This document shows positions 15,046-24,500 of a stretch of 64,000 bases of DNA, piece after piece. The first letter of the stretch is position 1, and each line of letters starts with the position of its first letter. The DNA is from Lepus europaeus. Lineage: Eukaryota > Chordata > Mammalia > Lagomorpha > Leporidae. The notes under the pieces are model-generated. The model ran no database searches, was not told where the DNA came from, and saw nothing but the letters and a program-made list of their open reading frames with translations. A program made the translations under genes and the position numbers. Where the stretch lies: positions 70,231,297 through 70,295,296 of the forward strand of contig NC_084836.1 of assembly GCF_033115175.1 (NCBI RefSeq), given 5' to 3'.

Positions 15046-15400
15046 CTGAGGGGGGCTTCGGGAAGCCGGCAGCCGGCGGCAGGTCCTGGGCGCGGGCCGG
15101 GGGCGGGCTCAGCGCCGAGCCGCCGAGGGGCTCATGGCCCGGAGCCCGAGCCCGCGGCCGCCGCGGCTCGCCGCGCAGAGCCCTGCAGGGAGCGGCCCGC
15201 CCGGCCCGCACGGCTCCGATGCGCCCGCCCGCCGCCCGCGCGCGCCCGCGGGCCCGCTGGCCTCGGCTCGGTCCGCCGGGGCTCGGCGAGCGGCGCGGTG
15301 CTCTCAACCCCGGGATCTGCAGGGATCCATCGTCCGGCCGGCGGCGGCGGGCGGGGCGCGGCGCGGCGCGCGGGGCGAGGGTGCGCGTGCGCGCCCGCGA
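15046..15400 (-). other. ASIC1: Probable ASIC1 non-coding first exon (5' UTR)
   Basis: The coding exon begins with an acceptor only 16 nt before the ATG, so an upstream non-coding exon is required. The best donor in the adjacent CpG island is CTCAG/GTGGGT, with the exon ending at 15046. The 5' limit is uncertain and the value given is only a guess. A second candidate donor, GGCAG/GTGAGG, would end an exon at 14724. The exon would contain a short upstream ORF at 15135-15109. Inference from splice-site and CpG context only; no transcript evidence is available here. Confidence 0.5.
15109..15135 (-). other. Short upstream ORF in the putative ASIC1 5' UTR
   Basis: An ATG read leftward from 15135 opens an 8-codon frame (MSPSAARR) and stops at TGA 15111-15109, with G at -3. 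If the 15046 donor is used, it lies wholly upstream of the channel start codon and is followed by about 79 nt of leader. Confidence 0.5.
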
Positions 15401-15614
15401 GTGTCTGCGAGGGCGGCTCCGGGCCGGCTCCGGGCCCGGCCGAGAAGCGGGACCGAGGAGGGCTTCGCGCGGGCTCGCCGCCGCGCCGGGGCCGGCTGCC
15501 TGCTGCGAGGCCCGGCGGCTGGCTTGTGTGTCTGTGCGCGCGGTGCGAGCAGCAGGGAAGACGTCTGGCTCCTTCGGATCGATGCTCCCGCCTCTTGCTG
15601 CTGCTTCTCTGGCG

Positions 15615-15648
15615 GCACACGCGCGCGCACACACACACACACACGCTC
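15615..15648. other. 34-nt alternating purine-pyrimidine run
   Basis: Uninterrupted alternation: CACAC, then a GCGCGCGC block, then (CA)n, then CGC. Such runs favour Z-DNA. It sits at the upstream edge of the ASIC1 CpG island. Confidence 0.85.
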
Positions 15649-15649
15649 G

Positions 15650-16110
15650 GAGTCACACTTGCCGTGCGGAGACACAGGCACATACGCAGGCCTTCGCCGC
15701 ACCGCCACTCTCAACCACACCCCCACCCCGCAGCCGCCCACGCATCCAGGGCCCTGACCCACAGGCTCCCCGCCTCCGTGTGCTGTGCTGCGCACACACA
15801 TGCACACACGTGAACGCACACAGCCCTGGCCGCCCAGACCCCATCCTCCATGGAGGCTGCATGTCTGCAGCTCCTCACTTCCAAATCTCTAAAGCAGGAG
15901 CAGAAAGCAAGAAGGAGAAATCCCAGAGGTCAAGGGGATTCGGACAGAAGTGAGGAACGGCAGGAAGAGGGGGCAGGATGGAGGAGGGTTGGAAGGGGAA
16001 GCTGTGTGTGCCCTGTGCGCCCTGAACCCAGGCCTGGGGCTACTACGGCAGCTCTCGCCTCTCTCCTTCCCTCCCTCCCTCCCTCCCTCCTCCTTGGGGG
16101 GGGGGGGCTC
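15650..16110. other. ASIC1 upstream flank
   Basis: CA-rich and then unique sequence with a CTCCCT tandem near 16068-16090 and a G run near 16097-16108. No gene recognised. Confidence 0.45.
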
Positions 16111-16175
16111 CCTATCCAATTAACGGAGAAGGCGCAATCAAGGGAAGTTGTTAATTTGCTGATGCTCATTAGGGG
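16110..16175. promoter_or_regulatory. Candidate conserved element with homeodomain motifs
   Basis: An AT-rich island in GC-rich surroundings with CAATTAA, GTTAATTTG and CTCATTAG cores within 60 bp. This composition is typical of deeply conserved enhancers, but conservation cannot be tested here. Confidence 0.3.
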
Positions 16176-16940
16176 CTCTTAGCACGGAGGCCGTTGAGGT
16201 CTGATGGTGTCAGATGATGAACACGGAGCGTGCGGGGGACCAGAATTCCATCGCGGCCCTGGGAGAGGAAAGATGAGAAAGAACCTGTCGTCGTGAGAAG
16301 GGGCGGGCGTAGTGGGAAGAAGGTGGAGGAGAAGTTGTGAGGGGCTGCGAGTAAGGGGCACGTAGGAAAAGAGCAAGGGATCTGTCGATCCGTAGAAGGA
16401 GTATGGAGCTAGGAGGGAGGTCGGGATCCACAGACGGCGGCCCGAGCTGCCCAAAGGAAGGGAGGCTCTTCAAGTGTTAGGCTTGGGGAGCTGTCCAAGC
16501 AGCACCAGGCGGTGCCGGCAGGCTGCCATGTCTCTGGGCAGCCGCTGGGTGGCAGCACACTCCCAAATACTCAGCATCCACTCAGGGGGCATTTGGGAGT
16601 GGGAATCCTCCTGGGAGAGTCCCAAACAGAGACCCGAGGAAGCGTGGGGCAGAGTCTGACTCCTGATTTCCAGATGTCCTCAGGGGGAGGGGAGGAGCAC
16701 CTTGGAGCATCTTGGAATTTCCCCAGCTCCCCACACTGGCAGGCTGAGTGACACGTGGCGCCTCTTCAAATGGCAGCAAATTGCTTCAGTCACCTGGGAG
16801 CTACTGAGGGAGCAAGCAGCGGGGGTGGAAGGGGATGAGGTGAGGCGGAGGCAGGCCAGGGCTGATCGAGGCCAAGGAGGAGTCGGGAAGAGAGGAGGCA
16901 GGGACCAGGGGATCTCAGCTTCCAGACCTGGCCATGCTGC
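16176..16940. other. Unique intergenic sequence
   Basis: No repeat or coding signal recognised. Confidence 0.45.
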
Positions 16941-16954
16941 CCATTAGCACGTGC

Positions 16955-17090
16955 AGGTCCTTTTCTGAAAGATGGAGATAATATTAGTTGCACATGACTT
17001 TTTGAGGATTACATGAGCTGATGCATGGAAAATGCTTAGTATGTTGGCTTCTGCTTAGAAAATAACTATTACTGTTTGCATTTGAGTGCA
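16955..17090 (+). repeat. MIR SINE fragment
   Basis: MIR 3' half: gaaagatggagataatatta, tgaggattacatgagctgat, gcatggaaaatgcttagtat, in the expected order. Confidence 0.75.
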
Positions 17091-17160
17091 GCGGTAAAAC
17101 CACAGACCCCAGCCTTAGGAAGTGTTGTCTTTTTAAAACTTTTTTTAAACTTATTTTCAG

Positions 17161-17496
17161 GGGCTGATGCTGTGGCATAGCTTGGTAAGCTTCTGCCTGC
17201 GGTGCCAGCATCCCATATTGGCACCGGTTCGAGTCCCAGCTGCTCCATTTTTGATCCAGCTCTCTGCTGTGGCCTGGGAAAGCAGTAGAAGATGGCCCAA
17301 GTTCTTGGGCTCCTGCACCCATGTGGGAGACCCAGAAGAAGCTCCTGGCTCCTGGTTTCAGCCTGGCCAAGCCCTGGCTGTTGTGGCCATCTGGGGAGTG
17401 AACCAGTGGATGGAAGACCCCTTTCTTTCTCTGCTTCTCCCTCTCTCTATCTGTAACTCTGCCTCTCAAGTAAATAAATAAATTTTTTAAAAAACT
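17161..17496 (+). repeat. C-repeat SINE, class A
   Basis: Full-length copy, tail AAGTAAATAAATAAATTTTT. Confidence 0.95.
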
Positions 17497-17803
17497 TGTT
17501 TTTCTTTTATTGAAAGACAGAGATATAGAGACCAAGAGAGATTTTCCATTTGCTGGTTCACTCCCCGCAAATGGCCAAAACAGCCAGGTCTAGGCCAGGC
17601 TGAAGCTAGGAGCCAGAACTCCATCCGGGTCTCTCACAAGGGTGGCTGGGACTCAAGTATTTGAGCCATCATCTGCTGCCTCCCAGTCTGCATACTAACA
17701 GGGAGATGGAATCAGAGGCGGAGCCGGGACTTGAACCCAGGCACCCTGATATGGGATGTGGGTGTCCCAAGCAGAGTCCTAACCCTCCTAACTGCTGCCC
17801 ACC
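17497..17803 (-). repeat. Older C-repeat SINE
   Basis: Abuts the preceding copy tail to tail. The head complement reads GACTTGAACCCAGGCACCC. Confidence 0.85.
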
Positions 17804-18414
17804 GTGGGAAGTGCTTTCTTATGCATGACCTGAATCCCTCATGCTGTTGTTTCTTCTTCATTTGAGCTGAGATGGGGTCCACCTTTCCCCCAATCCCCTA
17901 CCCCAGACTTTTGCCCCATTCCTGCCCTGTGACTTGCAGCAAATCACCACTGTGGATTTTCCTGGGTCAAGCCCCACGATTGGCCGTGGGAGCCATGGTG
18001 AGAAGGGACCGTCCTCAAAATCTCTCAATGTCAAGTTGTTGACAGTTTTTAGTGCACAGGCCAGGAGTAAAGGTAAGGCATCGGGGATGGCCAGTGCACA
18101 GCGGCAGGGGCCATCATCTTAGCAAGGGGGTTGTGAGATAGGGGTGAGGGGAAGAGGAAGCTGGGGCTGCCTGGGCCCCCGGGTAAGATGGCACAGAAGG
18201 CTTCAAGAATGTGGTTGGTGTCTACCCACCTCCGTCCAAGCCTTGACAGACCCTGGCTCCTTCAGCATCCTTGTGGCTTCTGATCTACACTTCATCGTCT
18301 CTTGTCCTTGCTGCCCCAGGCCCTTGGTGTTCTTCACCTGGGGACTGAGAGGAGAACAGGCCTGGTGCTGTTCCTCCCTCCACGGCGCTGGGGAAGGGCG
18401 TCTGGCCAGGACCT
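17804..18414. other. Unique intergenic sequence
   Basis: No gene recognised. A small perfect inverted repeat, TGTCAA-GTTG-TTGACA, lies at 18029-18044. Confidence 0.5.
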
Positions 18415-18590
18415 GCACCGGGCTGACCTGGATTCAAATCCCAGCTCATCGCACTAGTGCTGTGTGGTCCCAGGCGAGTAACTTAGCCTGTCTGAGGGCT
18501 CACCCTTTTCTGCAAGCCATAAACCCCAGCGGATGCCCACGCTGCGGAGCAGGCGAGAGCTTAGCAAACAGTAGGTGTCCCAGCAATGGC
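18415..18590 (+). repeat. MIR SINE fragment
   Basis: ggattcaaatcccagctc, gtgtggtcccaggcgagtaa, cttagcctgtctgagg and cttagcaaacagtaggtg follow the MIR consensus order. Confidence 0.75.
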
Positions 18591-18759
18591 AGCAAGTGGT
18601 ACGCTCATCTCCGAAAGGCAGAGGGAGGGCAAATCCCCCATGCACGTTCCCTCGCAGATGGCCCCATCTGCTGTAGGTGCTGAAGCGGGGGAGGGGCGGG
18701 GGTGCAGAGCGGGGACAAGGCCCCCTGGGATTCCCAGACAGCTCCTCTTCACTCCCCGT

Positions 18760-18860
18760 GCGTGAAATCGCACGCGCCCCAATCTGTCTGCATCCGCTTC
18801 ATCTGCCTGCTCAGCAAACGCAGAGACAATTAAGGAGTTCATTAGCAGGCGGCTGGGAAG
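18760..18860. promoter_or_regulatory. Candidate conserved element with homeodomain motifs
   Basis: Contains ACAATTAAGG and TTCATTAGCAG cores about 13 bp apart, plus a TGAAATCGCACGCG block, in otherwise GC-rich unique DNA. Conservation untested. Confidence 0.3.
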
Positions 18861-19535
18861 GGGCGCAGCAGCACCCGCCCCTCACTCCTCCACTCTCCAT
18901 GTTGCCCCCAGACCCATGACCCTCTTCTCCTCCTGTTTTCTCTGTGTTCCTTTGGAACCCCACCCCCACTGTTATCTGCCACTCTTGCCTCCTCCCCCTC
19001 TACCCTGCCCATCTCTCCTGTCTTCTCCCCTAATGTCTCTCCTCTTCCACTCAGCTCCTTGTCCCCTTCCCACCCAAGGGACCAGCTTCCCCAGCCTTCA
19101 GGGACTCCCTTTCCTCCTCCCAAGACAGCCCCCTCCGCTCTCTCCAGCCTTCTGCTCTCTCTCCTCATCACCTTTCCCTCTGCAGTGTGAATTCAGGTCT
19201 CCGTCAATGTGCCTTGTGCACTGGTTCATGTGCGTGGGGCTCCGGATCTGCTATAGGAGTCGGGTTCAAGGATGCCTGCCTGCCTGCCTGCTGGGTATTG
19301 GCCTCTGCCGTCCCACAGCGCTGCTCACTGCTAGCAAATCTCTGGGCTCTCACTCCCCGGCTGCTGCCTCTGCCTGGGTCTGAGCAGTTCGTCTCTGCAT
19401 CTAGGACCATGCTGGAGCCTCCTCCTCCCTCCCCCTCCCCAAGGGGCTGCTGGGGGCTGGCAGGCGGCCACCTTTCTTCCATCACACATCGCGATTTGTG
19501 GATCAACATGCCACTTTCCAAAGTCACAGCTTCAG
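18861..19535. other. Unique intergenic sequence, pyrimidine-rich
   Basis: Long CT-rich stretch (18910-19180), then unique sequence with a GCCT tandem near 19275-19290. No gene recognised. Confidence 0.5.
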
Positions 19536-19538
19536 GGA

Positions 19539-19539
19539 T

Positions 19540-19577
<38 letters not shown>

Positions 19578-19587
19578 TATATATATA

Positions 19588-19641
<54 letters not shown>

Positions 19642-19665
19642 AGAGAAACAGAGCAAGAGAGAGAG
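19539..19665 (+). repeat. (GA)n-(TA)n-(GA)n simple repeat
   Basis: GA dinucleotides, a short ATATAT core near 19577-19590 and more GA. Translated frames here are artefacts of the repeat. Confidence 0.95.
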
Positions 19666-20460
19666 ATGAAGAGATCAGGGCCAAGGCAGAGATTAAAAGG
19701 GCAGAGGAGGAGAGAAGGGAGGGCGTGGGCAGGGCTGAGATTTAGAGGAGAGAGAAGGCACAGGTGAGGAGACAGCGATCAAGGGAAGGGGCTGCTAAGG
19801 TCCACCCCCGATTCACAGTTCTGGGTCTTTAAGAGGAGTCGGTGGTGCAGGGAGTTCCCCAGGGCTTTTCCTCTTCCAAGAACCTGGCCAGGTTAATCCT
19901 CCAGTCCCAGCGCCAACCCCCAGCTGCGCCACCTGTACTGGTTGTTTTGGTAGGGGGCTTCGGCTACCCTGGCAGCAGCTCTTTCCTCTGTCTTCCTCCT
20001 GTACCCCTTGGGGCGAGGAGCAGCTCCCTGGACTCCCAGAGAGAGGCAGGGAGGACCCTGCGGGAGGCAGGCAGGAGCAGTGGACGGTGCTCAAGCCCAG
20101 ACCCAGCACCGTGCATTCAGTAGGCGCATGCTGTTGAGGGCACCCTTAGGCAGGGTCTGGATCTCTGACTTGAGGATGCCGGGGAGCCCAGCCTGAGCCT
20201 GGCTAGCACACCTGCTCAACAGTGTCTAAGGAGCACCCCTGGGGGCTCTGGCTGGGTGGTACGGGTCCCCCAGCCTGGGGCGCTTTCCTCCCACAAGGGA
20301 ACTTGTGCCTCTGAGCTGTCCCCCAGCTAAGCATGGTTTCCCCTTTTTCCCACTCCCACCCCTAGCTCCTCTATAGCCTGCTGTCCATCCCCATGGACCC
20401 CTCCCACTCTACCCCAGTCCCTCTGGAAGGTGCAATCTCAGCGCCCAGGGCAGCTGACAA
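19666..20460. other. Unique intergenic sequence
   Basis: No repeat or coding signal recognised. Confidence 0.45.
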
Positions 20461-20800
20461 GCCATGGAGGCAGTGCCGGTGAATAATTCATGGGGCTGGG
20501 AGGCCCTTATCTCCCTGGCCGGCCCCACCCGGGGCCCCTGCACCGGCTGCCGGCCCTCGGCTCCCCAGCTTTATCTCGACGCCCAGCTTGTAACGCAGCC
20601 CGCCGTATCGCAGGCAGAAGGGGAGATTAATTTTCTGGTTTTGCATGGGCGGGGAGGAGGAGGGGGCGTGGGGAGGTGCTGGGGAGCAGAAGCTGGGGAT
20701 CTTTCCGATTTCAGACTCCAGCGGCTTAATCCTCTCCCAGGCTCGCAGGAAGGGGAGGAAGAAGGTGTTGCAAGCCAAATTTCATCATCAGCGGTAGCCC
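20461..20800. promoter_or_regulatory. Candidate enhancer-like conserved element
   Basis: Repeat-free block with a GATA site in reverse (CTTATCT at 20506-20512), a second GATA core (TTATCT at 20571-20576) and TAAT-type cores (GAATAATTCATG near 20481, GATTAATTTTC near 20622, GGCTTAATCC near 20722). Motif clustering suggests a cis-regulatory element. This is inference, since conservation cannot be checked here. Confidence 0.35.
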
Positions 20801-21350
20801 CAACAGAGGGAGGAGGCGGTGAGGGGCATACAGACGGGAGAGGCCGCGGTGCTGGCGCAGGAAGAGGAGCTGTCTGGAAACAGGGTGGAAGACAGGCAGC
20901 CCTCCACCTGGCTTGCCAGCGGCTGGAGCTGGGGTGCGGTGCAGGCCACGTGTGCGGTGTGCCCCTGCAGGAATCCTTGGCATGGGGCATGCCTTGTGAT
21001 TGCTGAGACCAGCCTAGTGGCTATTGCTCCTGGCACAGCGCCTGGGGCAGAGTGGTCTTGAGAGAATGTTGTCTCACTGAGGAGTTGAGTGGAGGAATGG
21101 TGATGAGCTGAGCAGGCAGCACACCACAAGCTCCTGGAATCTGTCTCTGCCGTCTTCTCTGCCATCTGCCCCCGGGGCCCTGGTACACACAGCTTTGTAG
21201 GCTTCCTCATTTTTCTGGGGCCCTGTGTTCGACACAGGTCAAAAGCAGTGGCCTGGAGAGGCCACAGGTTCCTGCTGCTTCTGCTTAGACAACCTGACTA
21301 CCCAGAGGTAGAGGAAGCCACCGGTTAGCTGAGCATCTATGTATTTACTT
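20801..21350. other. Unique intergenic sequence
   Basis: Nothing beyond a possible MIR-like end near 20990-21060 (ctcctggcacagcgcctggg). Confidence 0.4.
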
Positions 21351-21354
21351 TTTA

Positions 21355-21709
21355 AAATTTTTAAAAAAGATGTATTTATTTACTTGAAAGTCAGAGTTAC
21401 ACAAAGAGGGAAGGAGAGGCAGAGGGAGAGAGCAGAGAGAGAGAGAGAGGTCTCCCATCCGCTGGTTCACTCCCCAGTTGGTCGCAACAGCCAGAGCTGC
21501 GCTGATCCAAAACCAGGATCCAGGAGCTTCTTCTGGGTCTCCCACGCGGATACAGGGGCCCAAGGACTTGGGCCATCCTCTACTGCTTTCTCAGGTCACA
21601 GCAGAGAGCTGGATCAGAAGTGGAGCAGCTGGGACTTGAACCGGCGCCCATATGGGATGCCGGCATAGCAAGTAGAGTCGCCGCCTGCTATGCCACAGCG
21701 CTAACCCCT
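21355..21709 (-). repeat. C-repeat SINE, class A
   Basis: Full-length minus copy with an AGAGAGAG body tract. Confidence 0.95.
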
Positions 21710-21710
21710 C

Positions 21711-21931
21711 TATTTTTAAAAGAGATTTATTTTATTTATTTATTTGAAGGCAGAGTTACAGAAAGAGAAAGAGAGATCCCAGCAACCTAGGCCATCTTCT
21801 ACTGCTTTCCCAGGCACATTAGCGGGGAGCTGGATTGAAAGTGGCGCAGCCTGGTCTCAAACCGGTACCCATGTGGGTGGCCAGCATCACAGGCAGCAGC
21901 TCAACCTGTTACATCACAACCGCCAGCCCCT
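21711..21931 (-). repeat. C-repeat SINE with internal deletion
   Basis: Tail and head are present, but about 100 bp of the body between the GA tract and the GGCCATCTTCTACTGC block is missing. Confidence 0.88.
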
Positions 21932-21944
21932 GCGCATCTATCTA

Positions 21945-22485
21945 CTACACACCAGGGCCACAAACAAGGCAGCCCTGGGTTTCCCATGATCAATCGGAGG
22001 TGGATCCTGCCATCAAGGAACCTGCGCTCCAGCAGGGCTGACCAAGCACACAGGTCGTGCACACTGGCCAGGAAAGAGGTACTCAGAAGGTGCTCAGAGG
22101 AAGGGGACCAGCACCACCCAGGAAAGCATCTTGGAGGATGTGGTATTTGAGTTGGATTTTGCAGTTTGCGTAGGAGTTTGAATTGGCCGTAACGGCACGG
22201 GATGAGGGTAAGGCATTTCAGGGGCAGGTCGAATGTGAATTAAATGATGAGGGTGGGTAAGCCAGGGTGAAACAAAGAGATAGTGGTTTCCTTTGGCTGG
22301 CTGGCCAGGTGGAATAATGAGGGCCAAGGCTGGAAACAGGTCGGGGTGGGGGGGGCTTGATGATGTCTGGCATCACATGGAGGGATTTGAATTTGTCCCG
22401 GGGTCCCCAGGAAGCAGTTAGAAGGGTTTTGAGCAGGAGGAGGTAGTGCGACCAGAGCAGTATTGGAGAAATTTAGGATGACAAA
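21945..22485 (+). repeat. Possible L2 fragment
   Basis: Wording such as caaggaacctgcgctccag, gatgtggtatttgagttgga and tagaagggttttgagcagga is reminiscent of L2 3' regions. Not verified. Confidence 0.4.
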
Positions 22486-22492
22486 TTCTCTT

Positions 22493-22806
22493 CTTTCTTT
22501 TTTCTTTTTTTGAAGGTTTACTTATTGATTTGAAAGGCAGAGCCACAAAGACAGAGAAAGAGCAAGAGATTGATCTTCTGTCCATTGGTTCACGCCCCAA
22601 GTGGTGGCAACAGTCGGGGCTGGGTCAGCCTGAAGCCAGGAGTTTCCTCCAGATCTCCCACGTGGATGCAGAGGCCCACCCTCCACTGCTTTCCCAGGTG
22701 CATCAGCAGGGAGCTAGATAGGAAGTGGAGCAGCTAGGACACAAACCAGCACCCATATGGGATGCCAGCATTGCAGGCGGAGGCTTAACCACTATGCCAG
22801 CCCCTG
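22493..22806 (-). repeat. C-repeat SINE, class A
   Basis: Slightly diverged full-length copy. Confidence 0.92.
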
Positions 22807-23130
22807 GGATGATAAATTCCTTAACATTTCTGCACTTTTGGGCCTGGAGAGGAATATTCATTATTTTTGTGCTTTGATGTCCAATTTATTAACCTTTATT
22901 CAATTATTAACAGTTTCCTAAATATTCTATTACTTATGCAACTAATAAATCAAAAACTTACGAATTTAGCAAATTATATTCCCCCAAATATTTAAACATT
23001 GATAGCAAGTGGAATAAAACTGTTCATAAATCTAGCAGCTTTTATTAAAAGCTTTAACACTTTTAACAGCAGTCTCTCTCTCTCCCAACTCCACCCCCTC
23101 AATTAAGTAAAATAAATAAGAAATTTTTTA
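22807..23130. other. AT-rich intergenic sequence
   Basis: Low-complexity AT-rich stretch of unknown origin. The AT-rich character resumes at 23753 after two SINEs, suggesting one interrupted block. Confidence 0.5.
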
Positions 23131-23456
23131 GGAGCTGCTGTTGTCATGCAGTGAGTTAAGCTACCTCATGCAATGCTGGCATCCATACTATCACATGAGT
23201 TTGAGTCCCTGCTGCTCCACTTCTGATCCAACTCCCTGCTAATGCACCTGGGAAAGTGGTGGGGGACTGGCCAAGTGCTTGGGTCCCTGCTACCCATGTG
23301 GGAGACCTGGATGGAGTTCCAGGTTCCTGGCTTGGGCCCTACCTGGTCCCAACCGTTCCAGGCATTTGGAGAGTAACCAGCGGATAGAAGATCTCTCCCT
23401 CTTTCTTTCTGTCTCTTTCTCTGTTTCTCTTTGTAACTCTGCCTTTCAAATAAATA
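23131..23456 (+). repeat. C-repeat SINE, left arm of a tail-to-tail pair
   Basis: Ends in CAAATAAATAAG and runs straight into an opposite-strand copy. Confidence 0.9.
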
Positions 23457-23752
23457 AGAGTTACAGAGCAAGATAGAGACGGAGAGAGAGGTCTTCCCTC
23501 AACTGGTTCACTCCCTAGAGGGCCACAATGGCCGGAGCTAGGCCAATCTGAAGCCAGGAGCCAGGAGCTTCTTCCTGGTCTCCCATGTGGGCGCAGGGGC
23601 CCAAGGACTTGGGCCATCTTCTACTGCTTTCCCAGGCCATAGCAGAGAGCTGGATCGGAAGAGGGGCAGCCGGGACTAGAACCAGCGCCCATTAGGGATG
23701 CCGGTGCTTCAGTCCAGGGCTTTAACCTGCTGCACCACAGCGCCAGCCCCTA
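23457..23752 (-). repeat. C-repeat SINE, right arm of a tail-to-tail pair
   Basis: Starts directly at AGTTACAGAG, lacking its own A-rich tail, so the pair forms an inverted repeat with almost no spacer. Confidence 0.9.
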
Positions 23753-24370
23753 AATTAAATAAAATTTAAAGCAGTCAAAACATGCACTATTGCAATGATT
23801 GCACAAAAGAAAAAATTTCACCCGTCACAAATCAGCATCATGAATTTCAATTTCTCCATTCAATATTTCTAATGTGACTTCCTTCCCTCTCATTCTTGAA
23901 TCTACCCCGGGCAGGATTTTCCTGACAGCAGTGTGTAGGCTCGCCTTCACCTGCAGGTACCCAGAGTAGACTGTGGAGTGGGGGGGGCCCTTCAGGGAGT
24001 CTTCCAGAACTCCTTATGCATTCCTTCCCCGGCTGAATGGCCTTCTCTGGTCTCAGACCAATCTTGGTTCTCGTTTTGTGTATGTGACCCTAATCTGTTC
24101 CCCGACGTGATTCTAGTTCAAGAGCGCCTTATCTTTGCAGGCCAGCCCACCTTGTAACCACTGTTCCGAGTGGGGCCCGGTCTGATGCAGTTACGTGACG
24201 AGTCCTTGGTCACTGGTTAACTGGAATCGCATCCTTCCCTCCCCATCATCCGCTAAGACCCACGCTATTGTCAGCGGAGCGCTGAAGCAAGCTTCTAAGA
24301 CGAGGTATTAAGGGCTTGAATTAGGGCAGTGGTGGTGGAAATAAAAAGAGAGGACAGTTTTCAGAAACTC
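23753..24370. other. Unique intergenic sequence
   Basis: AT-rich at the left, then ordinary unique DNA. No gene recognised. Confidence 0.45.
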
Positions 24371-24371
24371 C

Positions 24372-24500
24372 ATGAAGGCAAAATCGACTTCTATTAAACG
24401 TGGGATAATAGTTACCTCCTAGAATCAAATGAAAATACTTGTGAAGCCCTTTGTGCCGGATAAGCACCCTTAATTCCTGGTTGTTTTGGCTTTTGTTGTT
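24372..24500 (+). repeat. MIR SINE fragment
   Basis: gggataatagttacctccta, caaatgaaaatacttgtgaa and gccctttgtgccggataagc follow MIR order. Confidence 0.6.

Noticed and set aside
17161..17240. tRNA-like sequences with an intact B-box
   Set aside because: These are the heads of SINEs, lacking a full cloverleaf and discriminator end, not functional tRNA genes.
19187..19767. Glu/Arg repeat and Ser/Leu repeat proteins
   Set aside because: Artefacts of the (GA)n tract.
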